64,000 bases of DNA from an uncultured Bacteroides sp. (GTDB lineage Bacteria > Bacteroidota > Bacteroidia > Bacteroidales > Bacteroidaceae). The notes beneath the pieces are model-generated. The model was given only the letters and a program-made list of their open reading frames with translations. It did not search any database and had not been told where the DNA came from. Position 1 is the first letter of the stretch; every line of letters begins with the position of its first letter. The translations under genes and the position numbers were made by a program. Below are positions 52,531 to 61,854 of this stretch, piece after piece. The stretch is taken from NCBI GenBank assembly GCA_944320295.1, contig CALUGY010000052.1:1-64000 (forward strand), in the 5' to 3' direction.

Positions 52531-53199
52531 TCAATCTTCCACAATGTCGCCTATGACGAAGTCGAACGTCAAGACCGAGCAACCGAGTATGGTGTTCGAC
52601 GAGCCGAGGGGCGTATAGTCGCTCACACCATATCCCACCACATAGGGAATGTACAGCAGCCAGCGTTCCCCCGTGCGGGCGTGTTGCAGGGCCCATTGTG
52701 CGCCGTCCACCAGTCCGTTCACGGTAAAATCCGCCGGCTCGTCGAAAGGCGTGGGCCAGGGCATCTCGTCCGCATCGAGCGGTATCTCCTGGTCAAGGGC
52801 CGTGTAGCCTTCGAAGTTCGCGTCAAACTGTTCGCCGTTGATATACGTGCCACGGTAGTACATGCTCGCGGTTGTGGTGGCCAAGAGGCGTATGCCCTGC
52901 GGGTTGTCCACAATCTTCTTGCAATACACGTAGTTGCGGCTCGACACGGTTCCCCCGCTCTGCACCTCTATGGCGTAGAGCTTGCCCAGCTCCATACGGT
53001 CGGAGGGCACGGTAACTTTCGTGTCGCCCACGCCCTGCACGTAGTTTTCGCCCGTCTCGGCCTTTATGGAATCGATGAACGCATCGTTACGGGCCTGCCA
53101 GTTGTCGTACTTGCTGGGAGCGGCCGTCTCCTCGCATGCGGAGAACAAACCCGTCGCAAGCACGATAAGGGAACACATTACAAGGATATTTCTTTTCAT
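52531..53199 (-). CDS. FKBP-type peptidyl-prolyl isomerase-like lipoprotein
   Basis: 222 residues with lipobox ATGLFSAC (cysteine about residue 22). The C-terminal part from about residue 115 has the FKBP order: TYINGEQFDAN, NGLVDGAQWALQHARTGERW, LLYIPYVVGYG and CSVLTFDFVIGDI. Its N-terminal half is a linker or dimerisation region. It probably assists folding at the periplasmic side of a membrane. It lies 44 nt after glyS on the same strand, a pairing I know from Bacteroides genomes. Several canonical FKBP active-site aromatics are hard to place, so activity is not certain. Confidence 0.8.
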   Translation of the reverse strand: MKRNILVMCSLIVLATGLFSACEETAAPSKYDNWQARNDAFIDSIKAETGENYVQGVGDTKVTVPSDRMELGKLYAIEVQSGGTVSSRNYVYCKKIVDNPQGIRLLATTTASMYYRGTYINGEQFDANFEGYTALDQEIPLDADEMPWPTPFDEPADFTVNGLVDGAQWALQHARTGERWLLYIPYVVGYGVSDYTPLGSSNTILGCSVLTFDFVIGDIVED

Positions 53200-53243
53200 C
53201 TATACTCGTTTATGGAAGTGAATGATAACTTTGTCTCCACGCC

Positions 53244-54785
53244 TCACAACGTCTTCAACAACGACGTGATGCTCACGCGGTCGGCAATGATGTGATCCAG
53301 TTCGCTGATGGGCACACGCTCCTGCAACATGGTATCGCGGTTGCGCAGCGTCACGCAGTTGTCTTGCAGCGTGTCGTGGTCCACGGTCACACAGTAAGGC
53401 GTACCGATGGCATCCTGGCGGCGGTAGCGCTTGCCTATGCTGTCCTTCTCGTCGTACTGGCAGTTGAAGTGGAACTTCAGGTTGTCTATGATTTCGCGTG
53501 CCTTTTCGGGCAGTCCGTCTTTCTTCACGAGCGGCATCACGGCCAGTTTCACGGGTGCCAAGGCGGCTGGCAGTTTCAATACCACGCGCGTCTCACCGTT
53601 CTCCAGCTTTTCTTCGCAGAAGGAGCCGGACATGATGCTGAGGAACATGCGGTCCACGCCGATACTCGTCTCGATGACATACGGCGTGTAGCTCTCGTTC
53701 GTCTCAGGGTCAAAGTACTTGATGTTCTTGCCTGAGAATTTCTCGTGCTGGCTCAAGTCGAAGTTGGTGCGGCTATGTATGCCTTCCACTTCCTTGAAGC
53801 CGAAAGGCATCAGGAACTCTATGTCGGTAGCGGCGTTGGCATAGTGGGCCAGCTTCTCGTGGTCGTGGAAGCGGTAGTGGTCGTCGCCGAAGCCCAAGGC
53901 CTTGTGCCACTTCAGGCGCGTCTCCTTCCACTTCTTGAACCACTCCAACTCGGTGCCGGGCTTCACGAAGAACTGCATCTCCATCTGCTCGAACTCACGC
54001 ATGCGGAAGATGAACTGGCGTGCGACAATCTCGTTGCGGAACGCCTTGCCTATTTGCGCAATGCCGAAAGGAATCTTCATACGACCTGTCTTCTGCACGT
54101 TGAGGTAGTTCACAAAAATACCCTGTGCAGTCTCCGGACGGAGGTAAACCTTCATGGCCCCGTCGGCAGTACTTCCCATCTCGGTACTGAACATAAGGTT
54201 GAACTGGCGCACTTCTGTCCAGTTCTTCGTTCCGCTTATGGGGCAAACGATCTCCTCGTCTATGATGATTTGACGCAGCTCATTCAGGTCAGGACCGGCG
54301 TTCATGGCACGGGTGTAACGCTCATGCAAGGCGTCGCGCTTCTGCTGGTGCTCCAGGACACGGGCGTTGGTGCTGCGGAACTGGGCCTCATCGAAGGCGT
54401 CGCCGAACTTCTTGGCCGCCTTGGCCACTTCCTTTGCAATCTTATCGTCGTATTTGGCTATTTGGTCTTCAATCAACACATCGGCACGGTAACGCTTCTT
54501 CGAGTCGCGGTTGTCTATCAAGGGGTCGTTGAACGCATCCACATGCCCGCTGGCCTTCCATATCGTGGGGTGCATGAAGATGGCGGAGTCTATGCCCACG
54601 ATGTTCTCGTGCAGCAGCACCATGCTCTGCCACCAATATTGCTTGATGTTGTTCTTCAGATCCACACCGTTCTGACCGTAGTCGTACACGGCTCCCAGCC
54701 CGTCGTAAATTTCGCTGCTGGGGAATACAAACCCATATTCCTTGCAATGCGAAACGAGCTTCTTGAATACGTCTTCTTGTGCCAT
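53244..54785 (-). CDS. glyS: Glycyl-tRNA synthetase (homodimeric type)
   Basis: 513 residues, class II synthetase charging tRNA-Gly in the cytoplasm. Visible are the N-terminal GFVFPSSEIYDGLGAVYDYG, motif-1-like YWWQSMVLLHENIVGID, IFMHPTIWKASGHVD, RPETAQGIFVNYLNV, QIGKAFRNEI, a motif-2 region REFEQMEMQFFVKP, EVEGIHSRTNFDLSQH, and the C-terminal anticodon-binding domain. The single-chain alpha2 form is typical of Bacteroidetes. Confidence 0.96.
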   Translation of the reverse strand: MAQEDVFKKLVSHCKEYGFVFPSSEIYDGLGAVYDYGQNGVDLKNNIKQYWWQSMVLLHENIVGIDSAIFMHPTIWKASGHVDAFNDPLIDNRDSKKRYRADVLIEDQIAKYDDKIAKEVAKAAKKFGDAFDEAQFRSTNARVLEHQQKRDALHERYTRAMNAGPDLNELRQIIIDEEIVCPISGTKNWTEVRQFNLMFSTEMGSTADGAMKVYLRPETAQGIFVNYLNVQKTGRMKIPFGIAQIGKAFRNEIVARQFIFRMREFEQMEMQFFVKPGTELEWFKKWKETRLKWHKALGFGDDHYRFHDHEKLAHYANAATDIEFLMPFGFKEVEGIHSRTNFDLSQHEKFSGKNIKYFDPETNESYTPYVIETSIGVDRMFLSIMSGSFCEEKLENGETRVVLKLPAALAPVKLAVMPLVKKDGLPEKAREIIDNLKFHFNCQYDEKDSIGKRYRRQDAIGTPYCVTVDHDTLQDNCVTLRNRDTMLQERVPISELDHIIADRVSITSLLKTL

Positions 54786-54852
54786 TGCTTTATGTGTCTT
54801 TAATTAATCTATACTCTAAACTTATGTTTTATAGCAAGCTAAAAAAACGCCA

Positions 54853-54860
54853 CAAAGATA
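54853..54860 (-). promoter_or_regulatory. -7 box for glyS
   Basis: On the minus strand this reads TATCTTTG, an exact TAnnTTTG match, 67 nt upstream of the ATG. No -33 TTTG at standard spacing. Confidence 0.55.
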
Positions 54861-54930
54861 GGGATTTATCTCATAAGGCTTACACGCAAGTCTATTAATT
54901 TAATTAAATGGAGGGGGACAAGCCCGGCAG

Positions 54931-57081
54931 TCACTCCAAATCGGCCGCACAGCGGAAGCCCACCGTGGCGCAACGGTCCAGTCCGGGGTACAGCAGGAGT
55001 TGTTTGGCAGCGAAGTCGGTAGTGCGGGGGCCTCCGTCGAAATACCAGGCAGAGCCTTCGGCCCGGTAGCAACTGCCTCCCTTGAGGATACAGAAGCGGT
55101 TGCGTCCGTCGCTATATTCGCTCTCTGTCAACTCCCAGACATTGGAGCACATGTCCCACGCGCCGCAAGGAGATTTGCCTTGCGGGTATGCCCGCACATC
55201 GGTCGTGGTGCCGTCGGTGTGCCCGTTACAGCGTCCGGGCTGCATTTCATTACCCCAAGGGTAACGGAACATTGCGGGGCCGCCCGCAGCCAGTTGCCAT
55301 TCCTCCTCGCGCGGAAGGCGCTTGCCGGCCCATGCGGCATAAGCACGGGCATCTTCCAGACATACATACACCACGGGGTGATTCTCCTGTCCGGCGGGAA
55401 TCTGCCCGTCACGCCAATGTTTCAGGAAGTTTTCAGGATGGCGGGGAACATATCCCGTCTCATCGAGGAACCGCTTGAATTGCAGGTTTGTCACAGGTGT
55501 CTCGTCTATGGCGAAACGCTTCACACGGACTTGCCGGGAGAAGGTGACCGGCACGTGCAGCGGGTCGGCTCCACGGTTGATGAAGTCGTGCTCCAGCGAG
55601 CTGTAGTAACCAATCTCCCTCCGGGTGAACGTCACCGGCATCTCGCCCGCATAGGCATCCACCTTCACCATGCCCGCAGGCACGTCTTCATACAATGCGG
55701 TAGGCTCCACGGGCCTCAACGAAGCGTGCAGCGCAAGGGCACGGGTGTCGTACGTAGCCTCGCGGGCCACCTGCGCCTGCCTTTGCAACAGTTGGGGGAA
55801 GTCTTTCGGAACGCGCCCTGCGGGATATTCCACAATGCAGCCTATGCCGCGCGGCAACAGGCGGCCACGTATCACGCCCCGGTCGTCGGGCTTCACCTCG
55901 CACCCGCGCACCAAGTCGAAATAAACGCTGCCACCTGCCGGAAGCACCTGCAACAACGGCCCGTCTTTCTGCACCGAAGCCCTGTTGACCAACGTCCAAA
56001 GGCGGCAAGTGTCATCATGCCACAGGCTGGCAAACACCTCCCCGTCCATGGCACCGCGTACCAGAGGCTGCCAGCCGTCCGAGGCGAACAGGTCGGAATA
56101 GTAGCGTTGTATGCCCGACATGGTTTTCAGGATATGGCTGTCACGAGGCGACCAGCCCACCCATTGCCCGAACACGTTCTCCCACACCATCATGCCGCTG
56201 CCGTTCATCCAGGCCGTCTGGAGTTCCTTGGAGCGGTCTTCCGTCCAACGGCTGATGCCATGCTGCATGTGGCGGGGTTCCAACCACTTGTTGCGCAACA
56301 CGCCGGGCACGGGCGAGTCGTAGAACCATTGCGCCCACGACATGTGGTGCGTGGCGATGTCTTCCACCGGCAGGGCCAGTTCGCTCTCGAGCACCACGCC
56401 CGGACGGGCGGCATCGAGTGCGGCACGGAAGCTGTCCATGCCGTGCTCCATGGTGTCGAGGAATATGCCGTCGGCCCCTATGGCACGTACCATGTCAGCC
56501 AGCGCGGCCACGTCGTCGCGGCCTTCGCGCCTTGTGCCCGTGTCCCAGGGATTGTAGTTGATGTAGACCTTCACGCCCCGCGCGTGCAGCTGGTCGGCCA
56601 CGCGGCGCAGACCGTCCAGTCCTCCGGGCATGTCGCGGTAGAAGTCGAACTGGTTGCGCTGGTCGAGCCCGATGCGCGGGTAGGCGTGCCACAGCACCAC
56701 GATGTCATACCCGCCGAAGCGTTCCTCGCCCTCGGCCAGGATGCGGTCTACCGTGTAGCAGCCGCGTTCACGGTCGTAGAAATGCTGGTCGTACATCATC
56801 AGAAAGCAGCAGTTGAAGGCGCGCTTCACCCATTGGAAGTCCGCGCGGTCGTACAGGGACGCATCGTAAGATATCTCGTCACGAACCCGGCTTTTCCATT
56901 CAGCGAGCACCGCGCGGAAGTCGTCCCATTGGGCGGTGTCCGCCGGGGCTTGTATGATGGGCGGCTGGGCCAGTTCCAGCCTCATGGCGGAGGGCGTTTC
57001 CACGGATTGCGCCGATGCGGCGGAGTTCAGCAAAAAGCCCGCGCACAACGCGCCGAGCAGGGAAAGAGTTTTTCGTTTCAT
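54931..57081 (-). CDS. Exported TIM-barrel (glycosidase-like) protein fused to a formylglycine-generating-enzyme-like domain
   Basis: 716 residues with a signal peptide (LSLLGALCAGFLLNSAASAQ). The first 400 residues look like a glycoside-hydrolase barrel: GGYDIVVLWHAYPRIG, ARGVKVYINYNPWDTG, GADGIFLDTMEHGMD and VVLESELALP. From about residue 500 there is an FGE/SUMF1-type domain: VKRFAIDETPVTNLQFKRFL, HPVVYVCLEDARAYAAWAGK, RLPREEEWQLAAGG, and near the end LKGGSCYR and CATVGFRCA. The two neighbouring active-site cysteines of true FGE are not seen as a pair, so this part is more likely a binding or structural module. No sulfatase is nearby. It is a lone gene leftward of the kinase. Confidence 0.75.
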   Translation of the reverse strand: MKRKTLSLLGALCAGFLLNSAASAQSVETPSAMRLELAQPPIIQAPADTAQWDDFRAVLAEWKSRVRDEISYDASLYDRADFQWVKRAFNCCFLMMYDQHFYDRERGCYTVDRILAEGEERFGGYDIVVLWHAYPRIGLDQRNQFDFYRDMPGGLDGLRRVADQLHARGVKVYINYNPWDTGTRREGRDDVAALADMVRAIGADGIFLDTMEHGMDSFRAALDAARPGVVLESELALPVEDIATHHMSWAQWFYDSPVPGVLRNKWLEPRHMQHGISRWTEDRSKELQTAWMNGSGMMVWENVFGQWVGWSPRDSHILKTMSGIQRYYSDLFASDGWQPLVRGAMDGEVFASLWHDDTCRLWTLVNRASVQKDGPLLQVLPAGGSVYFDLVRGCEVKPDDRGVIRGRLLPRGIGCIVEYPAGRVPKDFPQLLQRQAQVAREATYDTRALALHASLRPVEPTALYEDVPAGMVKVDAYAGEMPVTFTRREIGYYSSLEHDFINRGADPLHVPVTFSRQVRVKRFAIDETPVTNLQFKRFLDETGYVPRHPENFLKHWRDGQIPAGQENHPVVYVCLEDARAYAAWAGKRLPREEEWQLAAGGPAMFRYPWGNEMQPGRCNGHTDGTTTDVRAYPQGKSPCGAWDMCSNVWELTESEYSDGRNRFCILKGGSCYRAEGSAWYFDGGPRTTDFAAKQLLLYPGLDRCATVGFRCAADLE

Positions 57082-57207
57082 CGTTCTATGTTTTTGTTTG
57101 TATCATACCATATACTGTTTCATTGCATCGGGCAGGAAGGCGTTTTCCCGTTGCCGCCCCGCCCTCATGCTTCATCCCTCCCGCCGCCACTATGTCCCGC
57201 CCCGCTT

Positions 57208-57287
57208 GTCATTCTGAGCGGAGCGCAGCGCAGTCGAAGAATCTCCCGATGGCGTGTAGGAGATCCTTCGCTTCCGCTCAGGATGAC
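57208..57287. repeat. Bipartite CATTCTGAGCGG hairpin, copy 1
   Basis: Outer arms GTCATTCTGAGCGGA / TCCGCTCAGGATGAC and inner arms GAAGAATCTCC / GGAGATCCTTC each pair with one mismatch, separated by a GCGCAGCGCAGTC bulge. This hairpin type is a common interspersed repeat in many genomes, to my knowledge. Confidence 0.85.
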
Positions 57288-57335
57288 GGGAAACGGCATG
57301 TCTGCTGGAATGGGACACGTTATATATTGCCCGTT

Positions 57336-57423
57336 TGTTCCGTACACGTTCGGAGCGTGCTCGCAACACGTTCGGATCGCACTCGCAACACGTTGGAAGC
57401 ACGGCCGCAACGCGTTGCGAATA
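57336..57423 (+). repeat. Four-unit 22-nt palindromic array, R9
   Basis: Cores acacgt, acacgt, acacgt and acgcgt begin at 57344, 57366, 57388 and 57410, exactly 22 nt apart. It is the right part of block A. Confidence 0.92.
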
Positions 57424-57469
57424 AACGCTTGGCATTCAGCAGGTATCCGGCCCACACGACACACCATCC

Positions 57470-58876
57470 CTACCTCAGCATGAAGAACATCCGCTTGCCG
57501 CCTTTCCCCCGGATGGCAAAGAGGGGCAGAAGGACTATCGGGCCGAATGAATACATAATCGGCACGAACCACTCCGCCCCGTCATACACCAAGGCGAGGA
57601 GAAGATATACGGCCAGCACAGAGGCCATAAGAAGCCAAAAACCAGACTTTTGCCCCCTAAACAACTGGATGCAGCTCGCCAAGCCAAGGCAGGAAGCTAC
57701 CAACAAGTAAACTGGCCAACGCGAATCATAGTGTTCCAGGAAGATATTGCCCACACCGAGGACAACAAACCACCCGCTCCACAGCAAGCCGAGCACCAGC
57801 ATCGCCTTCATCCACCACGGATAGCGGCTCCACACCGACCCGCTTGCCGCAGGCTTGGGCTTTGGTGACGGAGGGGTCTTCCGTACGTGGGGGACAGGCG
57901 GCACGGGCGGTGGCACGGGCATTGGCCGGGTTTCTTCGTCCGTCGCGTCTTTCTGCAAAAGAGGTTCCGCCTGCGTTTCCACGCCCAACGCCTCCAGGAA
58001 GGCATCTACCGACTGGTAACGCGCCTTGCGCACGGGCGACATGGCCCGCGTGATGCAGGCAACGATCTTTGCATTCACGCCCCGCACGGACAACGCGTCT
58101 GCCGGGAAGCCGTTGTTCAATATGTCCGCTGCCGGGGGAGGCGTGCTGCCTGTCAGCATCTTGTAGAGTGTGGCACCGAGGGCGTACACGTCAATGGTGG
58201 CGGGGAAGTCCTTGGCATCGTCGTACTGCGCCTGCTCCAGCGGCGCGTAGCCGGGCGTGCCACCGCCTATGGTGGTGCTGGACTCCGGGTTGCCGTCGGC
58301 GGCGTATTGTTTGGAGAGGCCGAAGTCTATCAAGACCAGTCGCCCGTCGGCACGGCGCATCAGGTTGAGGGGCTTCACGTCCAAATGGAGCATACGGTTC
58401 TGGTGCATGAAAGACAGGGCGCGACCCGCCTGGCCGATGAGGGAAAGGGCTTCGCGGTCGGACAAGGCACCCCGGAGGCGGATGTAGCTATCGAGGCTCC
58501 CGCCCTCGATGTACTCCATGGCGTAGTAAGACGTATTGTTAGCCTCGAACGCCTCCAGTACGCGCACGATGCCGGGATGCCTCAGCTTGGAGAGGTTGCG
58601 GGCTTCGCGCATGAACTTGGCCTTGTAGTCGGCATACAGCCCGCCGCCCGCGCTGGCGGTGACGGCGGTTCCCTGGCGACCGTTGAAGTCGCGCATGAAA
58701 AACTCCTTGACGGCCACCGTCACGCGGCTTTGCAATTCGCCCAACTCGCCGCTCAGCACCACGCTGGCCTTGTAGGTGATGCCGAAGCTGCCCTGACCCA
58801 GCACTGCCTCGATGCGGTAGGCGTAGGAACGGCCTTGCAGGAGGGTGCCCACGGGAAGTGAATGGTCTTGTTCCAT
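57470..58876 (-). CDS. Membrane-anchored eukaryotic-like Ser/Thr protein kinase
   Basis: 468 residues. The kinase domain spans about 15-295: glycine loop LGQGSFGITY (26-35), VAVKEF with K57, an alpha-C glutamate in REARNLSKLRHPGIV (E91), catalytic loop HLDVKPLNLM (D166; HLD instead of HRD), LIDFGLSK (DFG 184-186) and GTPGYAPLEQ. A proline-rich linker (PMPVPPPVPPVPHV) leads to about four hydrophobic segments at the C-terminus. It should phosphorylate cytoplasmic targets at the membrane. It stands alone with a full promoter and an inverted repeat over the -33 box, flanked by two 222-bp direct repeats. No cognate phosphatase or FHA gene is adjacent. Confidence 0.93.
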   Translation of the reverse strand: MEQDHSLPVGTLLQGRSYAYRIEAVLGQGSFGITYKASVVLSGELGELQSRVTVAVKEFFMRDFNGRQGTAVTASAGGGLYADYKAKFMREARNLSKLRHPGIVRVLEAFEANNTSYYAMEYIEGGSLDSYIRLRGALSDREALSLIGQAGRALSFMHQNRMLHLDVKPLNLMRRADGRLVLIDFGLSKQYAADGNPESSTTIGGGTPGYAPLEQAQYDDAKDFPATIDVYALGATLYKMLTGSTPPPAADILNNGFPADALSVRGVNAKIVACITRAMSPVRKARYQSVDAFLEALGVETQAEPLLQKDATDEETRPMPVPPPVPPVPHVRKTPPSPKPKPAASGSVWSRYPWWMKAMLVLGLLWSGWFVVLGVGNIFLEHYDSRWPVYLLVASCLGLASCIQLFRGQKSGFWLLMASVLAVYLLLALVYDGAEWFVPIMYSFGPIVLLPLFAIRGKGGKRMFFMLR

Positions 58877-58898
58877 GATGCAGAAAGTTTTTGATACG

Positions 58899-58930
58899 CA
58901 AAGATAGTGAAAGGTGAACGCAGAGGCAAG
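58899..58930 (-). promoter_or_regulatory. Complete Bacteroidetes promoter for the Ser/Thr kinase
   Basis: On the minus strand: -33 element CTTG (58927-58930), a 20-nt spacer and -7 box TATCTTTG (58899-58906), ending 22 nt before the ATG. It matches the phylum consensus in both boxes and spacing. Confidence 0.8.
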
Positions 58931-58960
58931 ATGGAAACGCAGTTTTCCATGTTGCCTCTG
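58921..58960. promoter_or_regulatory. 40-bp inverted repeat over the kinase -33 element
   Basis: Arms cagaggcaa-g-atggaaa and tttccat-g-ttgcctctg pair at 16 of 17 positions around a 6-nt centre. The left arm covers the CTTG -33 element, so a protein bound here would control the kinase promoter. No terminator-like T run follows. Confidence 0.7.
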
Positions 58961-59122
58961 CCGAACCGCATCCTATCTTCGTGAAACAAATGTAAGGAAT
59001 GACGGGGAAAGGTGAAATCCCCAGACGGATTTTATGACGAACACCCGGAGTTTATGTATCTCCTGCAAAAAACGAGGTAGGCATGAGACACAGCGGACGC
59101 CATTCACCGCTTCAGCCCCGCT

Positions 59123-59202
59123 GTCATTCTGAGCGGAGCGCAGCGCAGTCGAAGAATCTCCCGATGGCCGGTGGGAGATCCTTCGCTTTCGCTCAGGATG
59201 AC
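59123..59202. repeat. Bipartite CATTCTGAGCGG hairpin, copy 2
   Basis: Same arms as copy 1 (GTCATTCTGAGCG outer, GAATCTCC / GGAGATCC inner), with a few substitutions in the right arm and the loop (ggccggtggg). Confidence 0.85.
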
Positions 59203-59250
59203 GGGAAACGGCATGTCTGCTGGAATGGGACACGTTATATATTGCCCGTT

Positions 59251-59338
59251 TATTCCGTACATGTACGGAGCGCGCTCGCAACGCGTTCGGAGTACGCTCG
59301 CAACACGTTGCGAGCACGGCCGCAACGCGTTGGAAACA
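59251..59338 (+). repeat. Four-unit 22-nt palindromic array, R10
   Basis: Cores acatgt, acgcgt, acacgt and acgcgt begin at 59259, 59281, 59303 and 59325, exactly 22 nt apart. It is the right part of block B. Confidence 0.92.
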
Positions 59339-59388
59339 ACCGTCTGATATTCAACAATATATTACACATCATACAACCCCTTATCCGC

Positions 59389-60291
59389 CTACCTGCCACG
59401 GAGTTTCGCGACATAGGCGGAAGGGGACATTCCCGTCTGTTTCTTGAACATGCGGCTGAGATGCTGCGGGTAGTCGAAGCCCAAGTCGTATGCCGCCTGC
59501 GCCACGCTCGCGCCCGTGGAGAGCGCGTTCTCCGCACGCCCCACGAGGAAGCGGCGGATGTATCCGCCAGCCGTGTCGCCCGTCGTCTTCTTGATGACGT
59601 CGCCGAAGTAGTTTGCCGACATGCAGAGCCGGTCGGCACAATACTGCACCGTGGGCAGGCCGAGTTGCTGTTGCAGATTGGCTTCGTAGTAATCCTCCAG
59701 CAAGCTGCCGAACTTCATGAGTATGTCCGAATTTTCCAGCTTTCGGGTGACGAACTGGCGGTTGTAGAACCGCTGGCAATAGTTCAGTACCAGCCCGATG
59801 TATCCCACGATGATGGCGTCTTGCAGCCCGTCGCGCCGGCCTTGTGTTTCGTCGCGTATCTGGCGCATCAGCGAGGCCAGTATGTCGTGCTCCTCATCGG
59901 TCATGTGCAAAGCCTCGTTCACACGGTAATCAAAGAAGCGATAGTTACGGATGTCCTTCTCCAGGGGCGTGCCGCGTAGCAAGTCGGGGTGAAAAAGCAA
60001 GGCCCAGCCCGTGAGCATCACCGTCTCGCCGTTGTCTTCCTTTCCTCCCACTTGGCCGGGAGCCACGCAGATGACGGTACCCTTCTTGTAATCGTACTTG
60101 CCGCAACCGTAAGCCAGTTCTATATCCGCCTCGTCGTGGAAGAATATGCCATACACGCCGTAATTATTCAGGCTGTGCCTCACGGGCGACACCTCCGCGT
60201 AGTCAATGACGCTGACCAGCGGATGCCGGTCGGTGTGGCCCACGTAGCGACTGTAGTCGCTCACGTTCCTTATCTGTCTAATCTTGTCCAT
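59389..60291 (-). CDS. AraC-family transcriptional regulator
   Basis: 300 residues. The C-terminal AraC/XylS double helix-turn-helix is clear: VQYCADRLCMSANYFGDVIKKTTG, then VAQAAYDLGFDYPQHLSRMFKKQTGMSPSAY. The N-terminal 150 residues are a cupin-like sensing domain (YGIFFHDEADIELAYG, GTVICVAPGQVGG). It is divergent from the small ORF-aldo/keto reductase operon and most likely activates it. Confidence 0.93.
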   Translation of the reverse strand: MDKIRQIRNVSDYSRYVGHTDRHPLVSVIDYAEVSPVRHSLNNYGVYGIFFHDEADIELAYGCGKYDYKKGTVICVAPGQVGGKEDNGETVMLTGWALLFHPDLLRGTPLEKDIRNYRFFDYRVNEALHMTDEEHDILASLMRQIRDETQGRRDGLQDAIIVGYIGLVLNYCQRFYNRQFVTRKLENSDILMKFGSLLEDYYEANLQQQLGLPTVQYCADRLCMSANYFGDVIKKTTGDTAGGYIRRFLVGRAENALSTGASVAQAAYDLGFDYPQHLSRMFKKQTGMSPSAYVAKLRGR

Positions 60292-60322
60292 AAGCCTATA
60301 TAGGAAAAAACGGGGGTCTGTC

Positions 60323-60330
60323 GCAAAAAT
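60323..60330 (-). promoter_or_regulatory. -7 box for the AraC gene
   Basis: On the minus strand this reads TATTTTTG, an exact TAnnTTTG match, 32 nt upstream of the ATG. No -33 TTTG at standard spacing. Confidence 0.55.
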
Positions 60331-60383
60331 ACGCCGTTACGGCCAAACATCCGAACATCAGGGCTTTAAAATTCAGTAAAATT

Positions 60384-60439
60384 GGTACGAACGCCCCGTT
60401 TATAGGTACGGCGGACATCTATGGGACACACTAACTTTG
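60384..60439 (+). promoter_or_regulatory. AraC-type direct repeats and -7 box of the reductase operon
   Basis: GGTACG occurs at 60384-60389 and again at 60405-60410, exactly 21 bp (two helical turns) apart. The -7 box TAACTTTG follows at 60432-60439 and has no -33 TTTG. This arrangement fits a promoter that needs an AraC activator bound just upstream. Confidence 0.55.
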
Positions 60440-60461
60440 CATTGTCCGAACAACAAGAACA

Positions 60462-61774
<1,313 letters not shown>

Positions 61775-61854
61775 ACACGAGGGAAGGGTACAATATGCCC
61801 CGCAAGCCTCTCGGCACGCAACCGATGTTTCACCCCATAAAACCAACAACCGTC

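Larger units (their letters stand above)
57202..57423 (+). repeat. 222-bp direct repeat, block A (hairpin plus R9)
   Basis: Nearly identical to 59117-59338, at a constant offset of 1915 nt from the hairpin through the array (one small indel at the left end). The best conserved part runs from the hairpin to ttatatattgcccgttt; differences concentrate in the array units. The blocks lie in the same orientation on either side of the Ser/Thr kinase gene. Confidence 0.9.
57082..57469. other. Spacer with duplicated repeat block A
   Basis: 388 nt between the FGE-like gene and the kinase 3' end. It contains block A (57202-57423): the bipartite hairpin followed by array R9. The remainder shows no gene. 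Confidence 0.8.
59117..59338 (+). repeat. 222-bp direct repeat, block B (hairpin plus R10)
   Basis: Second copy of block A (57202-57423), same orientation. It lies 240 nt upstream of the kinase start. Confidence 0.9.
58877..59388. other. Kinase promoter region plus duplicated block B
   Basis: 512 nt between the kinase start and the AraC gene 3' end. It has the kinase promoter (58899-58930), a 40-bp inverted repeat (58921-58960) and repeat block B (59117-59338). The stretch 58961-59116 shows nothing I recognise. Confidence 0.8.

Noticed and set aside
54931..57081. FGE-like protein as a sulfatase-maturing enzyme
   Set aside because: The paired active-site cysteines are not visible and no sulfatase gene is in the window.
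57470..58876. Kinase cassette as a toxin-antitoxin or phage-defence unit
   Set aside because: There is a single kinase gene with no partner gene, nuclease or antitoxin nearby; the flanking repeats alone do not support a defence role.
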